From positions 19,368,501 through 19,432,500 of the forward strand of contig OX327684.1 of NCBI GenBank assembly GCA_946807835.1: DNA of 64,000 nt, written 5' to 3'. The position numbers and the translations under genes were made by a program. Shown one piece after another: positions 50,131 through 61,991 of this stretch. Each line of letters starts with the position of its first letter. The stretch's first letter is position 1. The stretch is from Ailanthus altissimus (lineage: Eukaryota > Streptophyta > Magnoliopsida > Sapindales > Simaroubaceae). A model generated the notes under the pieces. That model saw only the letters and a program-made list of their open reading frames with translations, was not told the origin of the DNA and ran no database searches.

Positions 50131-52315
50131 TGTTGAAATTTGTGCTTACCTATCATCCATTTATGTATGAATATTTGTTTAATATTTATACTAATATTAT
50201 CATTTTATTAAATCGCTAATTATATTTTATATATGGTAAGATGCTTGTAACGTTTTAGACATTGTATGATCTGAAAGAGTTTAGATTTGATTTAATGGAG
50301 TTTATATTAGTACTAATAATTAGCAACGCTGAGAGTTGTAAATGCTAAAAGTTGGCACTGATAAGAGTTAACAGGTTATAAGAGTCAGCAAAATTTAATG
50401 AGTTAGAGCCTTATCTGAAATGGAACAAAGACCTGAGAATATATTAGTAATGACATAGTTGTAAAGAGTTACAAATGGTGCTAAGAAAATGTCATTATGC
50501 AAATATGTTCTCAAATACTATATTCCTGATTTATCTTCACTGATGCATGTCTGTCAGTGAAGACCTTATAATATATAGATAAGTGTATGTCTATATCTGA
50601 ATGGTCCAAATGGTTAGTTTTAACAAACCATGAGTTCAAAGGAAGCTTATATAGAGATATATGTATTGAGTAAGGATTGGGTACTGAATAGACTCACGAA
50701 GACCTCTAATAGATATCCCATAAAGTCATTAATGAAGGTCTTTTGAGTTAAGTACTATTGTGGTCCTTTGACTTAAGTGCCACGGTGGGGTTGTAAGTGA
50801 TCCACTATATTTTGGTTCTATACATGTTAGAAACCTTTCATGGTCTGACAGTTGGGTGTCGTTGGGTATAGTTCGATGCTCATAGAGTCCGGTATGCATA
50901 GATATGGGATCCATTAGCTTATTTGGGTGAGTAATATATCATAATACTCCAAGATTGTATTTCAGAAAGTCTTATGACCATAAACTATAATTCTCTGGAA
51001 AAAGAGTTTTACCTTAGGGATAAATAATATCACAAAAATATTTGTAAATATTATTTATTGAAATACAATTTTAAAGATAAGCTTACAGTTAGGCATATGG
51101 AGATTTGATGGTGTTGATCTATATCTCTGCTCTACCCGGATATAAATGATGGAGGAATTATACGAATATGTTATAACCTCAACTTGTAAGGTCTAACGTG
51201 TCGCTTTGTAATATCTATAACGTGTGTGTGGAGTATTATTCATGGACGTATGGAGGAGTTCTATATGACAAATCGAGCGTGGATCTAGAGAGTCTCACAA
51301 TATGAAGTATACTCGTTGTGCACTAGGACACTATTATGGATTGAATAATTTCATCTTAGAAATTCTAGCAAATCGAAAATATATTTCAGGGTTCCTTGAA
51401 TTGTGCACTTATCTAAATTTAAATCTTAAGACTTAATTAGTTGACAAGAGTTGTGAACTAACTAGATGTTGACAAGTGGCACAATTATGGTCCATAAATT
51501 ATTTTACTATGAATTCACCCATTAACCATATTAATAAACTTAAATAAGGTAAAATTAATTATTCAAATAGTTTTTGAATAATTGAATTAATATTAATTTG
51601 ACAAATAAATAAAATATTAATTATTAATGAGAGATATACCTAATGAAGGAGCTCATGTCATATTTTTACCATTTTGTGGAAACATATACCTAATTTGGTA
51701 GAGCATCATTCATTAAATAATGTTGCATTAATTTGATCATTTTAAGTAGTTATCATAACATGTTTTTTTAGATGTTGGCCACTTAGTGATATTTTGGATG
51801 GAGCACATGTGAAGTGTTGTAACAACCATTAAAAAAAAAATTTATCATTTTATTCTAAGGGTATGAAAAACGGACTAAGAAAAGAGATAGATTTGAATGA
51901 GAGTTTTGTTTTCTAAACAAAAGGTTGTAATAAAAACAAAAAGAAAACACGAATAATTCATCTCTTTTTCTCTTAAGTAACAAAAACTTGTAAAACAAAA
52001 GTGTTTAAAGGTTAAATACTTGTTGCTCAAAATTTGATAGCTGCTATACTAGATTCATAATTCCACCGGATTGTTGTGGACTAGTATTGTACAAGGATTC
52101 ACTTCAAGGCGAGCTCTAGAATTGAAATCTTCACCAAAGTTCTTCAAATGTATATTTCTGTAATCTTAAGTTGTCAGTGATTTAATTTATATGTGTATAT
52201 GTTAATTATATGCTTAATTTTGCTATAAAATTATGTATATGATACGTGTATTTAGTTTTTTCAACATGTATACGATCACATGCATACACCCTAAAACACG
52301 TTAACAAATACAACA
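50131..52315. mobile_element. Insertion B: second copy of the same family inside copia pol
   Basis: Begins TGTTGAAATTTGTGC and ends AAATACAACA, short inverted ends TGTTG/CAACA like an LTR. Length is about 2185 bp. Left flank AACGC and right flank AACGA (if the end is placed one base earlier) would be a five-base duplication with one mismatch. It aligns with insertion A over most of its length (TAACAAACCATGAGTT, GAAGACCTC, GTGCCACGGTGGG, GGGTATAGTTCGATGCTCAT). It contains no gag or pol. Minus-strand frame 50729-50914 is chance. Confidence 0.72.
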
Positions 52316-53103
52316 ACGATTTATTTTGCGGATGAAGAGAGCTAAGTCATAGGAACTGGATTGAAAACTATGCTGTAAAATAGTACCACCGAACTTTGTA
52401 AACCATGCACGGAGAGCTTGTTTAAGGCCATATAAAACATGACGAAGTTTGCATACAATGCTTAGAGGATGAAAGTAACTAGTTGGAGGTTTCATATATA
52501 CTTCTTCAGCCAGACCACCGTTAAGGAAGGAATTCTTTACATCTATCTGGAGCAATTGCCAGCCACAGATTGCAACAACAACTAATAGGCTCCGAACAAA
52601 AATGAGTCGAGCAACAGGAGTAAAAGTTTTTTCATAATTAATTCCATATTCCTGAGTGACGCCTATTGTTACAATTCATGCTTTATATCTATCAATAAAT
52701 CCATCAAATTTAGTCTTGATTTTGTATACCCATTTGCAACTAATAGCAGTTTTATTTGTTGGAAGAGTAACAAGATCCCAAGTATGTGACTTGTCAAGGG
52801 CCTGCAATTTCGTTGTCATTACTTGCTGCCATACAAGATTAGAACTAGCTTCTAAGTAGGACCGAGGGTTATCTAAGGAAAGAGTAGTAAAAAAATATTG
52901 ATAATCACGAAGTTTAATAGGAAGTTCTCTTACCCGTGTAAAGCAATGAGGAAAAGGTGGAGATAAAGTATTAGAACTTGCTTGATCAGATCTTTTAGAC
53001 GAGGCGAACAACTCAGAAGCAGGTACCATATCGTCAGGCTTTTTTGTATGAACACTAGTATGTGTTTATGGAATGTCAGGAAATAAATCAACAATGTGAT
53101 CCT
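52316..53103 (-). pseudogene. Ty1/copia pol, segment 1: RT N-terminal region
   Basis: Minus-strand translation gives SYLEASSNLVWQQVMTTKLQ, then ALDKSHTWDLVTLPTNKTAI with SCKWVYKIKTKFDG, then after a frame change EYGINYEKTFTPVARL and LQIDVKNSFLNGGLAEEVYM, LYGLKQALRAWFTKF. These are diagnostic RVT_2 motifs of copia reverse transcriptase. Integrase, protease and gag are absent: homology ends near 53103 where a 196-base tandem duplication begins. The element is therefore truncated at its 5' side. Confidence 0.85.
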
Positions 53104-53107
53104 ATAG

Positions 53108-53500
53108 ATTATGGGTTCTGGAATAAAAATAGTAATTGAAGATAACACGATGTCAATAAAACATTATCAACTAAAAAAAAACCCATTTCAAAGAAAGAGT
53201 AGGAATAGTGTTAGATATTTATATAAAAGCTTACCTTAAGAATTGATCCAAGATACCAAATTAGTCATTTTAAAAAAAATTAATTTATAAATTATAAATT
53301 GTAATTATGGGTTTTCGGATAGAAATAGTAATTAAAGATAGTATGATAATAAAAAATCATTAACAAAAACAACTCATTTTAAAGTAAGAGTAAGGAAAAG
53401 TGGTAGATATTCACGTAAAACTAACCTTATAAGAATTGATCCCAAATACCAAGTTAGTCATTTTTTAAAATACTAATTTATAAATTATAAATTTACTATT
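53108..53500. repeat. 196-bp tandem duplication
   Basis: ATTATGGGTTCTGGAATAAA at 53108 recurs as ATTATGGGTTTTCGGATAGA at 53304, and the copies stay alignable through TTAGTCATTTTNAAAANA and TTTATAAATTATAAATT. It abuts the truncated end of the copia pol and may have formed at that break. Confidence 0.8.
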
Positions 53501-53752
53501 ATTGAGGGATAATTTTGATGACATCTAGACCATTATAAAGAGGTCATGTGGCTACTAAGGTCTACATCTTTATGAAACTGCGTAGTCCAAATAAGAATTA
53601 TATAATTGGGTTTAGCAAAGGCCTAAGCCCGTTAGTGTTTAATACCCAAATTATAGAGCATACTAGATAGGACCCACCTGAAGACCAATATCACCATTAA
53701 GCCCACAGTTAGAGGACACGTCAGATGGACTATGTTAGTGCCACGTCACTAA

Positions 53753-55437
53753 TAGGATGGTAAAAAAATTTGAATCCAAACTCGGATCTGGAAAAACTTG
53801 AAAATTCGAAAAGATTTGGATCTAAAAATGTTTTTTGTTTTCCAAATTCGAGTTCTTCTTTTCTTTGAAACCTAGATTTGAAAAAACACTGATTTGAAAA
53901 TCAGATTTTCTAGTCTTAGTTATTGGTTTACTACCTTGTCCTATGATTTTGGTTAATGGGTTCCATTATCTAAAAACCTAAATAAAAAGGAATCAATTCT
54001 TCAACATCATTAAGCTTAGTTTCTCTTGCTTGAATCAAGCTTGGTCTCAACTCTCAAACTTATCATCATCACCATCAAGCTCGGTCTCTCATCTTCATAA
54101 TCATTAAGCTCAAATTTGTCATCAGTCTTTCTTTATCCTCTAAGCTTTGTCTCTATTTTTGATTTCAAAATAATTGTATTCTCTTCTCTTTTTTACATAA
54201 AGGTTTGAATAATTTTGCTTCTGAACAAAAATCATTAATCTTTACTAACAGCTAGTCAATTGAGGAGTCGTAGCATTTGATGCTAGCTTGACAGAATTGT
54301 ACATGTAGCTCTTTGGGTTTTCTTGTAATAACACCAATTATATTATTTGAGTTCCTAGTTTTTTCTTGCAATAACTACAACAATATAGAGGAAAAACATT
54401 TTAGTAGATATATTGTTGTTGAGTCACTGAATATGTAAAGCATATATTTTAGAATTCAGTTTATTTGTTTTTGAGATCATATATTTATCAAATTGACATG
54501 TGTCAAAGTATGTGATACTAATGAAGATGAACTAACTCTTGAGCCAACGGTTAAATGGGCTAAAAAAAGTGAAAAAAAATGAAAAAATTATCTAGATTAA
54601 AATTTAGGCGTAGTTACTCAAACTTCAAGTTGGCCTGATCCACACTTGAAATAATTTGAGTACAACAAGGGATGATAGCAGACTAAGTTTGGGACGGATA
54701 CCTCTAAACCCATATCCACATCCGCTTTAAAAATGAAATACCAAATTCTTCCTAAATCCGTTGCGGGTTTGGAGTTTAATACCAAATCCACTATAGCAGG
54801 TGTGTATTCATTACTAAACCCATAATGGATTATCCGTAGATGTTAAGCAGTTTAGTAATGACTAATGTGTACAAAGCACTTAGTATATGTGCTTACCATT
54901 GAGCACGCGTGCTAAGAGCGAATACTAAGTGTGCAACATTGCGCACCTAGCACATGTGTAATCCTAGACGTATACTAGAAGAGAATGCTAAAAGTGCATA
55001 ACGTTGAGTGTCTAGCACGTATACTAGAAGCTCATGCTAAGACCACACGTTTAGTGTACAACGTTGTGTGCTTAGCGCTTAGTACATGTGATAGGATTTT
55101 ATACTAAGCATGCAACATACGCTTTTAGCATGTATGCTAAGTGCACTAGGCAAGCAATATGCAATATATTACTTTTTTTTTCTTCTCTAAAACGGGTATC
55201 TGTGAATTTTTTATTGGACCTGTACATGTCCTAAATCCATTGTGGGTTTTAAATTTGTATATCAAACTTACTTCAAACTTTATCAAATTCTTTATAAAAT
55301 GGGTGGGTTCAAGCAAATTTTTGGATAATTTTGCAATCCATATGTGCAACCTAAGTTTCAGAACAATACAAAAAAAACTTGGATTTGGATTTGGGTTAAG
55401 CAGAACTCAAATTCAGATTTAAAAATTACCATCCCTA
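53753..55437. mobile_element. Possible non-autonomous hAT-like element
   Basis: The left end reads TAGGATGGTAAAAAAATTTG and the complement of the right end reads TAGGGATGGTAATTTTTAAA, an imperfect inverted repeat with a hAT-like TAGG start. The sequences just outside resemble each other (CACCATTAAGCCCACAGTTAG on the left; CATCACTGAGCCCTACAGTT on the right), because a short repeat was already present there. No transposase is present. The eight-base flanks (GTCACTAA, ATCATCAC) do not match well, so the assignment is tentative. Confidence 0.4.
54870..55155. repeat. Minisatellite of about 60 bp rich in GCTAAG/CTTAGC
   Basis: The phrase GTGCAACATTGCGCAC-CTAGCACATGTG recurs in altered form near 54931, 54994, 55054 and 55109 (steps 63, 60, 55). 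Units contain both TGCTAAG and CTTAGC, so they are partly self-complementary. It lies inside the possible hAT-like insertion. Confidence 0.65.
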
Positions 55438-55439
55438 AT

Positions 55440-56990
55440 CATCACTGAGCCCTACAGTTAGAGAACACGTCAGTGGAACTATATCAATTTCGACATCACC
55501 ATCGAGCCCTACAGTCACAGGATATATTACGAGACCATGTTAGCCTTCATGTAACCATTGAGACGTATAATACTTTAAGAGAGCCTCATTGCTGGATAGC
55601 TGGAGAAGAGGATAAGGCTCCAAGAGGTATAATTCTAAGGATCACTGCTGTATAGTTATGTCAGTATGTCCAACACTCTATCCCTTTATTGATAGAGATA
55701 TGAGACTTGTTTAAAAGTAGGTAGGACAAATCTACACTAGATAAAGCTCAAGTGTCAGTATTGTGGACCACGTACTACTTGTCTATCTTCTATTGCTAAC
55801 AATCCGATAAAGTTTCCAATCAAAATGGTGTCTATACTCCAAGTCTTAGGGAGCTCAATTACCAAGGAGCTTTTAACCTTATCACTTCTTGAAAATTCCC
55901 TCATTGTAGATGGGAGTCTCTAATCATGCATCACCATGTGTTGTCCTCAATAAAAATTCTCCAGACCCTTTTTGCCTCTACATTTAGGGTATATTCTTAA
56001 CTTTTTAACACAAGTAAGATAGGTGATTAAGAACTTGAGACAAGTAAGAAACGATTTTCTCCTTCTCCAACTCTTTCTAGGGCAAAACTATTCATCATTA
56101 AAGCCGCCATTTTACGTGAGTGTCAGAGAGTCATTATCGATTATCTAACAAGTGTCTGTCTCTAACTAATATGTTTCTGTGTTCTGCAAGTTCTGATTGC
56201 TCTATTTGTTTTCAACAACTTCTAACTTAGTGCTTCCTCGTCTACAACTCACCAACTAGTGCAAGCTTATTTTTTTTTAAATGCAAATTGGCCCACAAAA
56301 ATAATTTCCTCCACACTTAAACAAAGTTTTATTGATCGGAGGTCATGACCATTTTCAACCCCTAACAACCATACCTAGAATAAAAAAATTATTACAATAA
56401 TTGAAATTGAATTTATTCGAGTCCAGTCTAACTATCTTTGATTAAAATAGACCATATATCTTCTTACAATTTTTTTTAAAAAAAAATGTACTTGAAAAAA
56501 ATTTAAAATTTACCCACCCTCCTATTATTGAAGTGGTGGACTTTGAGTTAAGACATTTAAAATGTCTTAAAAAATAGTGATTGTTAAGAATTTTAATATT
56601 ATATATCATTTATAAGTAAACAAATTATGACACTTAATATATTTTTTATTATAATGGAAAAAATTTATAAAAGTTGGTAATTAAATGCTTCAAAATTTTA
56701 AATTTAATCTAAAAAATGAAATAAAGATAAAAAAAATAAATTATGGAGTATGAATAGAGGTGGAACTATTGAGTATGGACAGAGCAAAAAAACTCATTAC
56801 TAGGAGTCCAGAGAGAGATGATTTGGGCCTACCGTTGGCCCAAAATAACTACACCTAAACCTAGATGAAAGCATTGTGCCTGCCGCAACTTTTCAGAACC
56901 ATGTCCAATTGCACCGATTCCCCAGTCCCCGTTTTACTAGTATTATCCGCTACAAAAAATTACAAGATAAAAAAAGACTAGTCTTGATCT
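55440..56990. other. Intergenic DNA, nothing recognised
   Basis: Contains two further copies of the short phrase CATCACYRNNGAGCCCTACAG (near 55442 and 55495). A 60-codon + frame (55473-55655) runs through these copies and is not accepted. Nothing else was recognised. Confidence 0.35.
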
Positions 56991-57104
56991 TATATTACAA
57001 AGTACATTTTTGATTTTTGCATATCAGAAAATGAACCACTTAAATTTTTAGTTTTGTCATTTTTTGATTTTGTAAACGAAGCTATACTCCAATCACAAAC
57101 ATGA

Positions 57105-57129
57105 AATGAATGAATGAATGAATGAATGA
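57105..57129. repeat. (GAAT)n microsatellite
   Basis: Six uninterrupted GAAT units. It lies in AT-rich DNA downstream of the MIR172 gene. Confidence 0.9.
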
Positions 57130-57299
57130 GATGTATAGTCCATCCTTCCATTCCATGAAGAATGACATTTGTTTTAACGAATCTATTTATATCACATCTA
57201 GGACACAATTGGTTCATTTACTGTGGAGAAGTGAAATTTCTCTGGACAATGAAACATCGCAAGTAAGATCCTTAGCGATTTAGAAGTATGAAATTTAAA

Positions 57300-57600
57300 A
57301 AAATAATTCCATTATTTTCCATCCCTAAAAAAGTAAGTTAGAATACTCTTATTTTCCATCCCGAAAAGAAAATGACTATTACATTGCAGAGATGCATTCA
57401 TTTGCAGTTTTCTCGGATTGGGTAAAGCATGGCAAGCTATTACTAGAAGCTCCAGTCCAGGAACTGAACTCGGATTTTCGAAATCCATGCATATTGCATA
57501 GCCACAAGCGTTTGAAAAAAACACTTTTTTATAACATCACTGCTTGTCAGCTTATGCATTATAATGCACCTCGGACACAAACATAATTATCATCTATTAT
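57300..57600. other. GC-richer patch open on both strands
   Basis: Both strands carry open frames here (minus 57524-57312 and plus 57392-57586) with near-normal codon composition. Neither matches a known family. On the minus strand this is about 1.5 kb downstream of the MIR172 hairpin, so it could be a late exon of that transcript, but no direct evidence was seen. Confidence 0.3.
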
Positions 57601-58521
57601 ATGGCACAAAGAGTCATTTTCAAAAATCTATCTCTAATTATAAATTAAGGTCAGTATCAGAAATCGGTCATAAGCATACACTATGCAAAATTGGTGAACA
57701 AATATTGCTCCTTCAAAAGATGGAGTCTAATTTATGAAATTAGAAAAAAAGGTTGGTCATGTCAGGATGTGCGCTTCATTTCTGGACAAATTTGAAGCAG
57801 TTGCATATTATTCACTTCATGGCCTTCATACAAAACAAAAAACTATTCACTTCGTTATCAAACACAAGAAAACAAATGAACACACTAAGTAAAAAGATCA
57901 TTAATCTTATCAAATCAAGTAAACTGAATACAGATATTTGATTTTCCCCATTGATTAAAACTTTGGCCGAGGTGTAGCTGAAGAGGTAACTATTTCAGTT
58001 TCACAACTTCATAATCAGATAAAAGTTTTGTAGACTGATCACAGATAGTAAGTCGGGATGATCTAAGAACAAAATAGCGATAACATTATACTCTCCCTGT
58101 CTCTACAATTTATCCTGCTCAAGATACAATTTTATGACCTAAATATGGCTTCTCTTATAGAGGGAAAGATTAGAAACCCTACGAAATGCTCTCTTGCAAA
58201 ATCAGATCAAAAGTTTTAACAATGTTCAAGAAACCAAAAAAATAAGAACTTGGAAAGTAAATTAGGTATAAATTATATGACAAACCTTCATTGGGGTAAA
58301 AAAGAAAAACAACGAGAAATTCCTCTAAGATGATATTCATGTACGGAAGCAATCAAAATTATGAATTCGTGTATGTTTTTTCCAATCACATAATTTATAG
58401 AATAAAGGCCTCTTGCAGATCTCATAGTCACGGAGCTTGATGGCCTTCAAAAATGAAACAATCTGGATCTACCAAGAGAACAGGAAATAAAAAGTAAAAA
58501 ATATGAAGAAACACAAAATAC

Positions 58522-58725
58522 CTATGAAATAAAATCCGCTCATGATTTCTGGTGGGTAGTCTATTTCGGCCGAGGGACAGACATATCTACTGTGAAAGAA
58601 GGTAGTTGAAAAGTACACAAACCGAGAAGAATACACTCAAATTCATCATCACTGAAACTGAAATCTCCAGTTGACTTAGAGATTACATCGTATTACCTCA
58701 TGGATGATCATTAAAACAACTTACC
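58522..58725 (-). promoter_or_regulatory. Candidate introns in the MIR172 primary transcript
   Basis: Downstream of the hairpin on minus is a good donor (TTCGAG|GTAAGTTG, exon ending at 58725), an acceptor (TTCTTTCACAG|TAGATATG, exon from 58589) and another donor (TTTCATAG|GTATTTTG, exon ending at 58522). Spliced primary transcripts are known for plant MIR172 genes. This is inferred from splice-site quality only. Confidence 0.45.
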
Positions 58726-58949
58726 TCGAACCTGGCGCTTGAGTTCCCAGCAACAAAAACCATAGCCCATGACAAAAGTTGAAACTGCTTTAAAATTATT
58801 AACACATAAAGAAGTTACCAGCTCAAAAGCTAGTTTACAAATTATAAATACGGTATTTTCCAATAATGGTTAATTAATTCGCCTTCATTGTTTGAAGTCG
58901 TGGCCTCGTGGGTATTCGCTGTTTGGAGAGATAAAAGAAAATATAAAAT

Positions 58950-59100
58950 TTAGCCATTTATTGCCGCTGCAGCATCATCAAGATTCTCATGTGAAAGAGC
59001 AATTTGGAGAGAAACAAGGGGCCACAAAAAAGCCACCATCATCTCTGCTCATTAACCCTATAAAGTTTGTGAATCTTGATGATGCCCCAACCGCAACCAA
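58950..59100 (-). ncRNA. MIR172: MIR172 microRNA precursor hairpin
   Basis: On the minus strand the 3' arm (58987-58967) reads AGAATCTTGATGATGCTGCA plus a final G, which is the 21-nucleotide miR172 of the c/d type. The 5' arm (59088-59068) reads GGGGCATCATCAAGATTCAC plus A, the expected star strand. The two arms share a continuous core complement (GCATCATCAAGATTC with its partner) extended by further pairs including G:U. The loop side between the arms is about 80 nucleotides. miR172 silences APETALA2-like transcription factors by cleavage and translational repression, controlling the juvenile-to-adult change, flowering time and floral organ identity. The canonical position of the mature strand on the 3' arm sets the strand as minus. 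Long frames on either strand through the hairpin (for example + 58892-59158) are not genes. Confidence 0.93.
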
Positions 59101-59560
59101 CGACTGGTACTTCAATAGATCTTCGTTCATATCATCATCATCTGGCAGTGAAAATTAAAAGGAAGGAAAAATAACAAAAAAACCCAAACCCAAACCCTAA
59201 CCCTAACCCTAAATTTTATTCCTTGCAGGAAAATGAAAGAGAAAGCTAGAAAAGCAAAAGACTGGGTCCAAATAAAAGAAAAATAAAGAATCAAAAGTTT
59301 GAACCTACGTGGAGGTATGCGAAATAATAACAAAGACCCACTCGTTACTAAAAGCTAAGCACATTATTCTCTATCAGTAAACCGACAATCACAAGTTATA
59401 AAAGATTTGAAGGAAAAAAATAAATAAATAAATGAAGACAAGTTTATTGCTGTTGCTAAGAAGCTAGGTGAAGTAAAAAAAAAAAAAACTAGAAATTAAG
59501 AGGAAATAAGATATAGCGGAGACTCTGGATTTAAGGGTGTTAAGGGTCTCAATTTATAGA
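59101..59560 (-). promoter_or_regulatory. MIR172 promoter and leader
   Basis: A TATA box CTATAAAT lies at 59559-59552 on minus (TCTCTATAAATT), predicting a start of transcription near 59525 and a leader of about 430 nucleotides before the hairpin. The leader contains pyrimidine-rich stretches and, at 59195-59212, three tandem telomere-like units (CCCTAA on +, TTAGGG on the transcript) preceded by related AAACCC repeats. Confidence 0.6.
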
Positions 59561-59564
59561 GATT

Positions 59565-61730
59565 TGGAAGGAAAGGGAAGGTGGTGAGAATTGAATACGT
59601 GATAAGACGACTGGTTGGTGCAGAGAGATTTGTCAGACAATTGAAAAGAGAGATGATAATACATCGTAATCCCAGGTACCATTTTTACCAAATCCTTTAA
59701 TCCTTCCTGACTCAGCTAGCCTCTTTTGTACAGATGTCAACAAATAATAATAGCCAATCTAAGAATGGGAAAATGAAGACTTACCATCTGGTAATACTGA
59801 GATTTATACTTATTTTTGTGGGGTATGTTTATTATATTGCGTCTTCAACAAGCAATTTTCAAGTGGTGGAGATAGAAATGACAGGGCGTGAGCTGATCTG
59901 ACCCAGCTAAATGTTAAGAGTGGCGCCTCTCGGCCTAGGGTTTCAGCTGGTTCCTTGTTTTGAGCCCTCATTTTTTTTTGTTTCTCTTTAGCCTTTTTCT
60001 TGAGAGTGAGTTCTGCAAGTTTATGGATTTTTATGGGTCTTTCTTAAGTTTTGATGTTTAGTCTTAACCCAACTTACACTTCCAAGGTACGAATTGTGTG
60101 CAGTTTTCTACTCATTTTATTAATTGAATTGCTATCCTCTTTCAAGTATTCTCTCTTAAACATTCAATGCGCTTGGATTTTCTTTTGGTTCTTAAATTTA
60201 ATTTTACATTTAGCATGTAATAGCCAAATTCAGGTATCTGCTCAATTGATTTCATTGTCTACTTTACTAACAACATGAGATAAGTTATCCATTCTTTTTT
60301 ACAATAAGATTATGCTTATAAAATTGAGATTGTACACTATATTGCAATTGATGTAACATATAACATAGTCAGGTCTTTTATAAAGAAGTTGCTAGTTTTA
60401 TCATTTGTTTTTATCTAGTGGTTTCTATGAATATCATATTTCACATGTGTACCATAATAATTTTTTCTTGAAAGATATACCATAATAATTGATATACAAA
60501 TTTTGTATCCATGCTTTATAAATATAGTATTATTTTCTTTAATGTTCATATAATTTCTTCTTAGCTAGCAACTCTCCTAAGAATTTATAGATTATTTATG
60601 TTAATGAACTATCCTATTACCGTTGCAACAAGTTCTCCCCTTTTCCCTTTTCCCTTGTCTAAAAGTCGATTGAAGTATATATATTTTTTTTCATCAAAGA
60701 GTCAAACATGATGGCCATTAAAAAGTTGGGAGAACAACTCTATGTTCATGACTGGTCAGCTTGTGTATCTAATTTGATCTCTTATGAATCTTCTTAGGAA
60801 AGAAATGGAGAATATAATCTTCTTTTAATCCACAAGCATTTCAATCACACCATTTGTGCTATACTCATTTAAGTAGTTATCTATTTGCATTTCCTCTTGA
60901 TATATTGACAAATCTATGGCGACACTTGCTTCTCAACTAATTATCATGGATGTTGCTATGATTTGCTTTTCTTCTTATTCATCTATGATTTCCTGAAACT
61001 TGGAAGAACAACATATATTTCACTACAGATTTGGCGAAACAAAAATTTTAGAAGGACCTGAACACAAATACCAAATAAAGTGGATATTACTTTTGTAATT
61101 AATCATTTTTTTTCATCACGGCACCTTCTTGATCAGTACATATTTGCGGTTAAACAAATAATCTAATTAGAAGACTAACATTTATTGGCTTAACTTATCT
61201 TAGTGGGATTAAGATAAGCACATAAATCTCTTCATATGATTATACCGTATCATTCTTTACTACTATTTGCATACGCAAAATGTCCACTACTTGCTAACTG
61301 GTGACATTATTATTAGATTCACACTACCAATGTTGAAATGTGTACAGAGTATAAAATGACACCACAATCAAAAGAACTAATTAGAGTCACAGAGTGCAAA
61401 AAAGTGGAGATCAAATGCTTGGGTACTTGAATTTTCACCATATATCTTGGTATGAGCTGACATGATTAATTATCCCCGTATTTAGATAGAGATAAAAAGA
61501 AAAAGGCATAAAGAAGATCACTTAAACCATGACAAAGAATCATTAGGTTCATCTATGTAGATGTATCAAGATTGCTTACGCTATCCAAAAATCATGAATA
61601 GGCTTTGATCTTTCATTCCCACGAGAAGCCAAAAGTTATGTGTCAATAACTCAGCTTTAATTCACGATGCACCAAGTTTTCCAGATAGATTTTGAAAAGT
61701 CATTTACCTAAACCGCCAAGTATTTTTCTC
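59565..61730. other. Region upstream of MIR172, nothing recognised
   Basis: AT-rich sequence with no recognised gene. The part nearest MIR172 (59565-60000) is less AT-rich and probably holds regulatory sequence for it. The small frame at 60051-60278 on + has no recognised features. Confidence 0.35.
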
Positions 61731-61734
61731 GAGC

Positions 61735-61991
61735 TTGAAACACAATCTCACAGGAGACACAGCGAGAATTGAAGTACATCCATTTGGCTGCAATAGTGTT
61801 AAGAGCTGGGACAAGCGTCGAACACGGAGAAGTGGAGCCCTTTGTCAGTGCCCAGAAACACACGTCCTTCTCGTACACACGTTGTTTCTTTTAGATATAT
61901 ACTCACTCTGGAGATAGTGTAGTTTATTATTGTATCAGAATATATTATTTTTTTCTCCTTTTTCACTGGATTATGAATCACTGATAGCATG
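61735..61991. other. GC-richer segment beside a gypsy LTR
   Basis: Higher GC than its surroundings, open on + (61735-61917) and - (62020-61799), with no recognised family. Immediately left of the LTR end, the minus strand reads TGCTATCAG, similar to the TGGTATCAG primer-binding site, so this may be the start of the element's internal region in minus orientation. That reading is weak. Confidence 0.3.

Noticed and set aside
47612..52315. Insertions A and B as the two LTRs of one element
   Set aside because: The 280 bases between them encode copia reverse transcriptase continuous with both outer flanks, so they are two separate insertions.
59068..59088. Possible miR172-like mature strand on the + strand
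   Set aside because: On + the 3' arm would read TGTGAATCTTGATGATGCCC, which differs from known miR172 at its 3' end, while the minus strand matches exactly.
58892..59158. 88-codon + frame across the MIR172 hairpin
   Set aside because: It reads through the complement of the microRNA precursor; the openness follows from the hairpin, there is no family match, and the promoter signals are on the minus strand.
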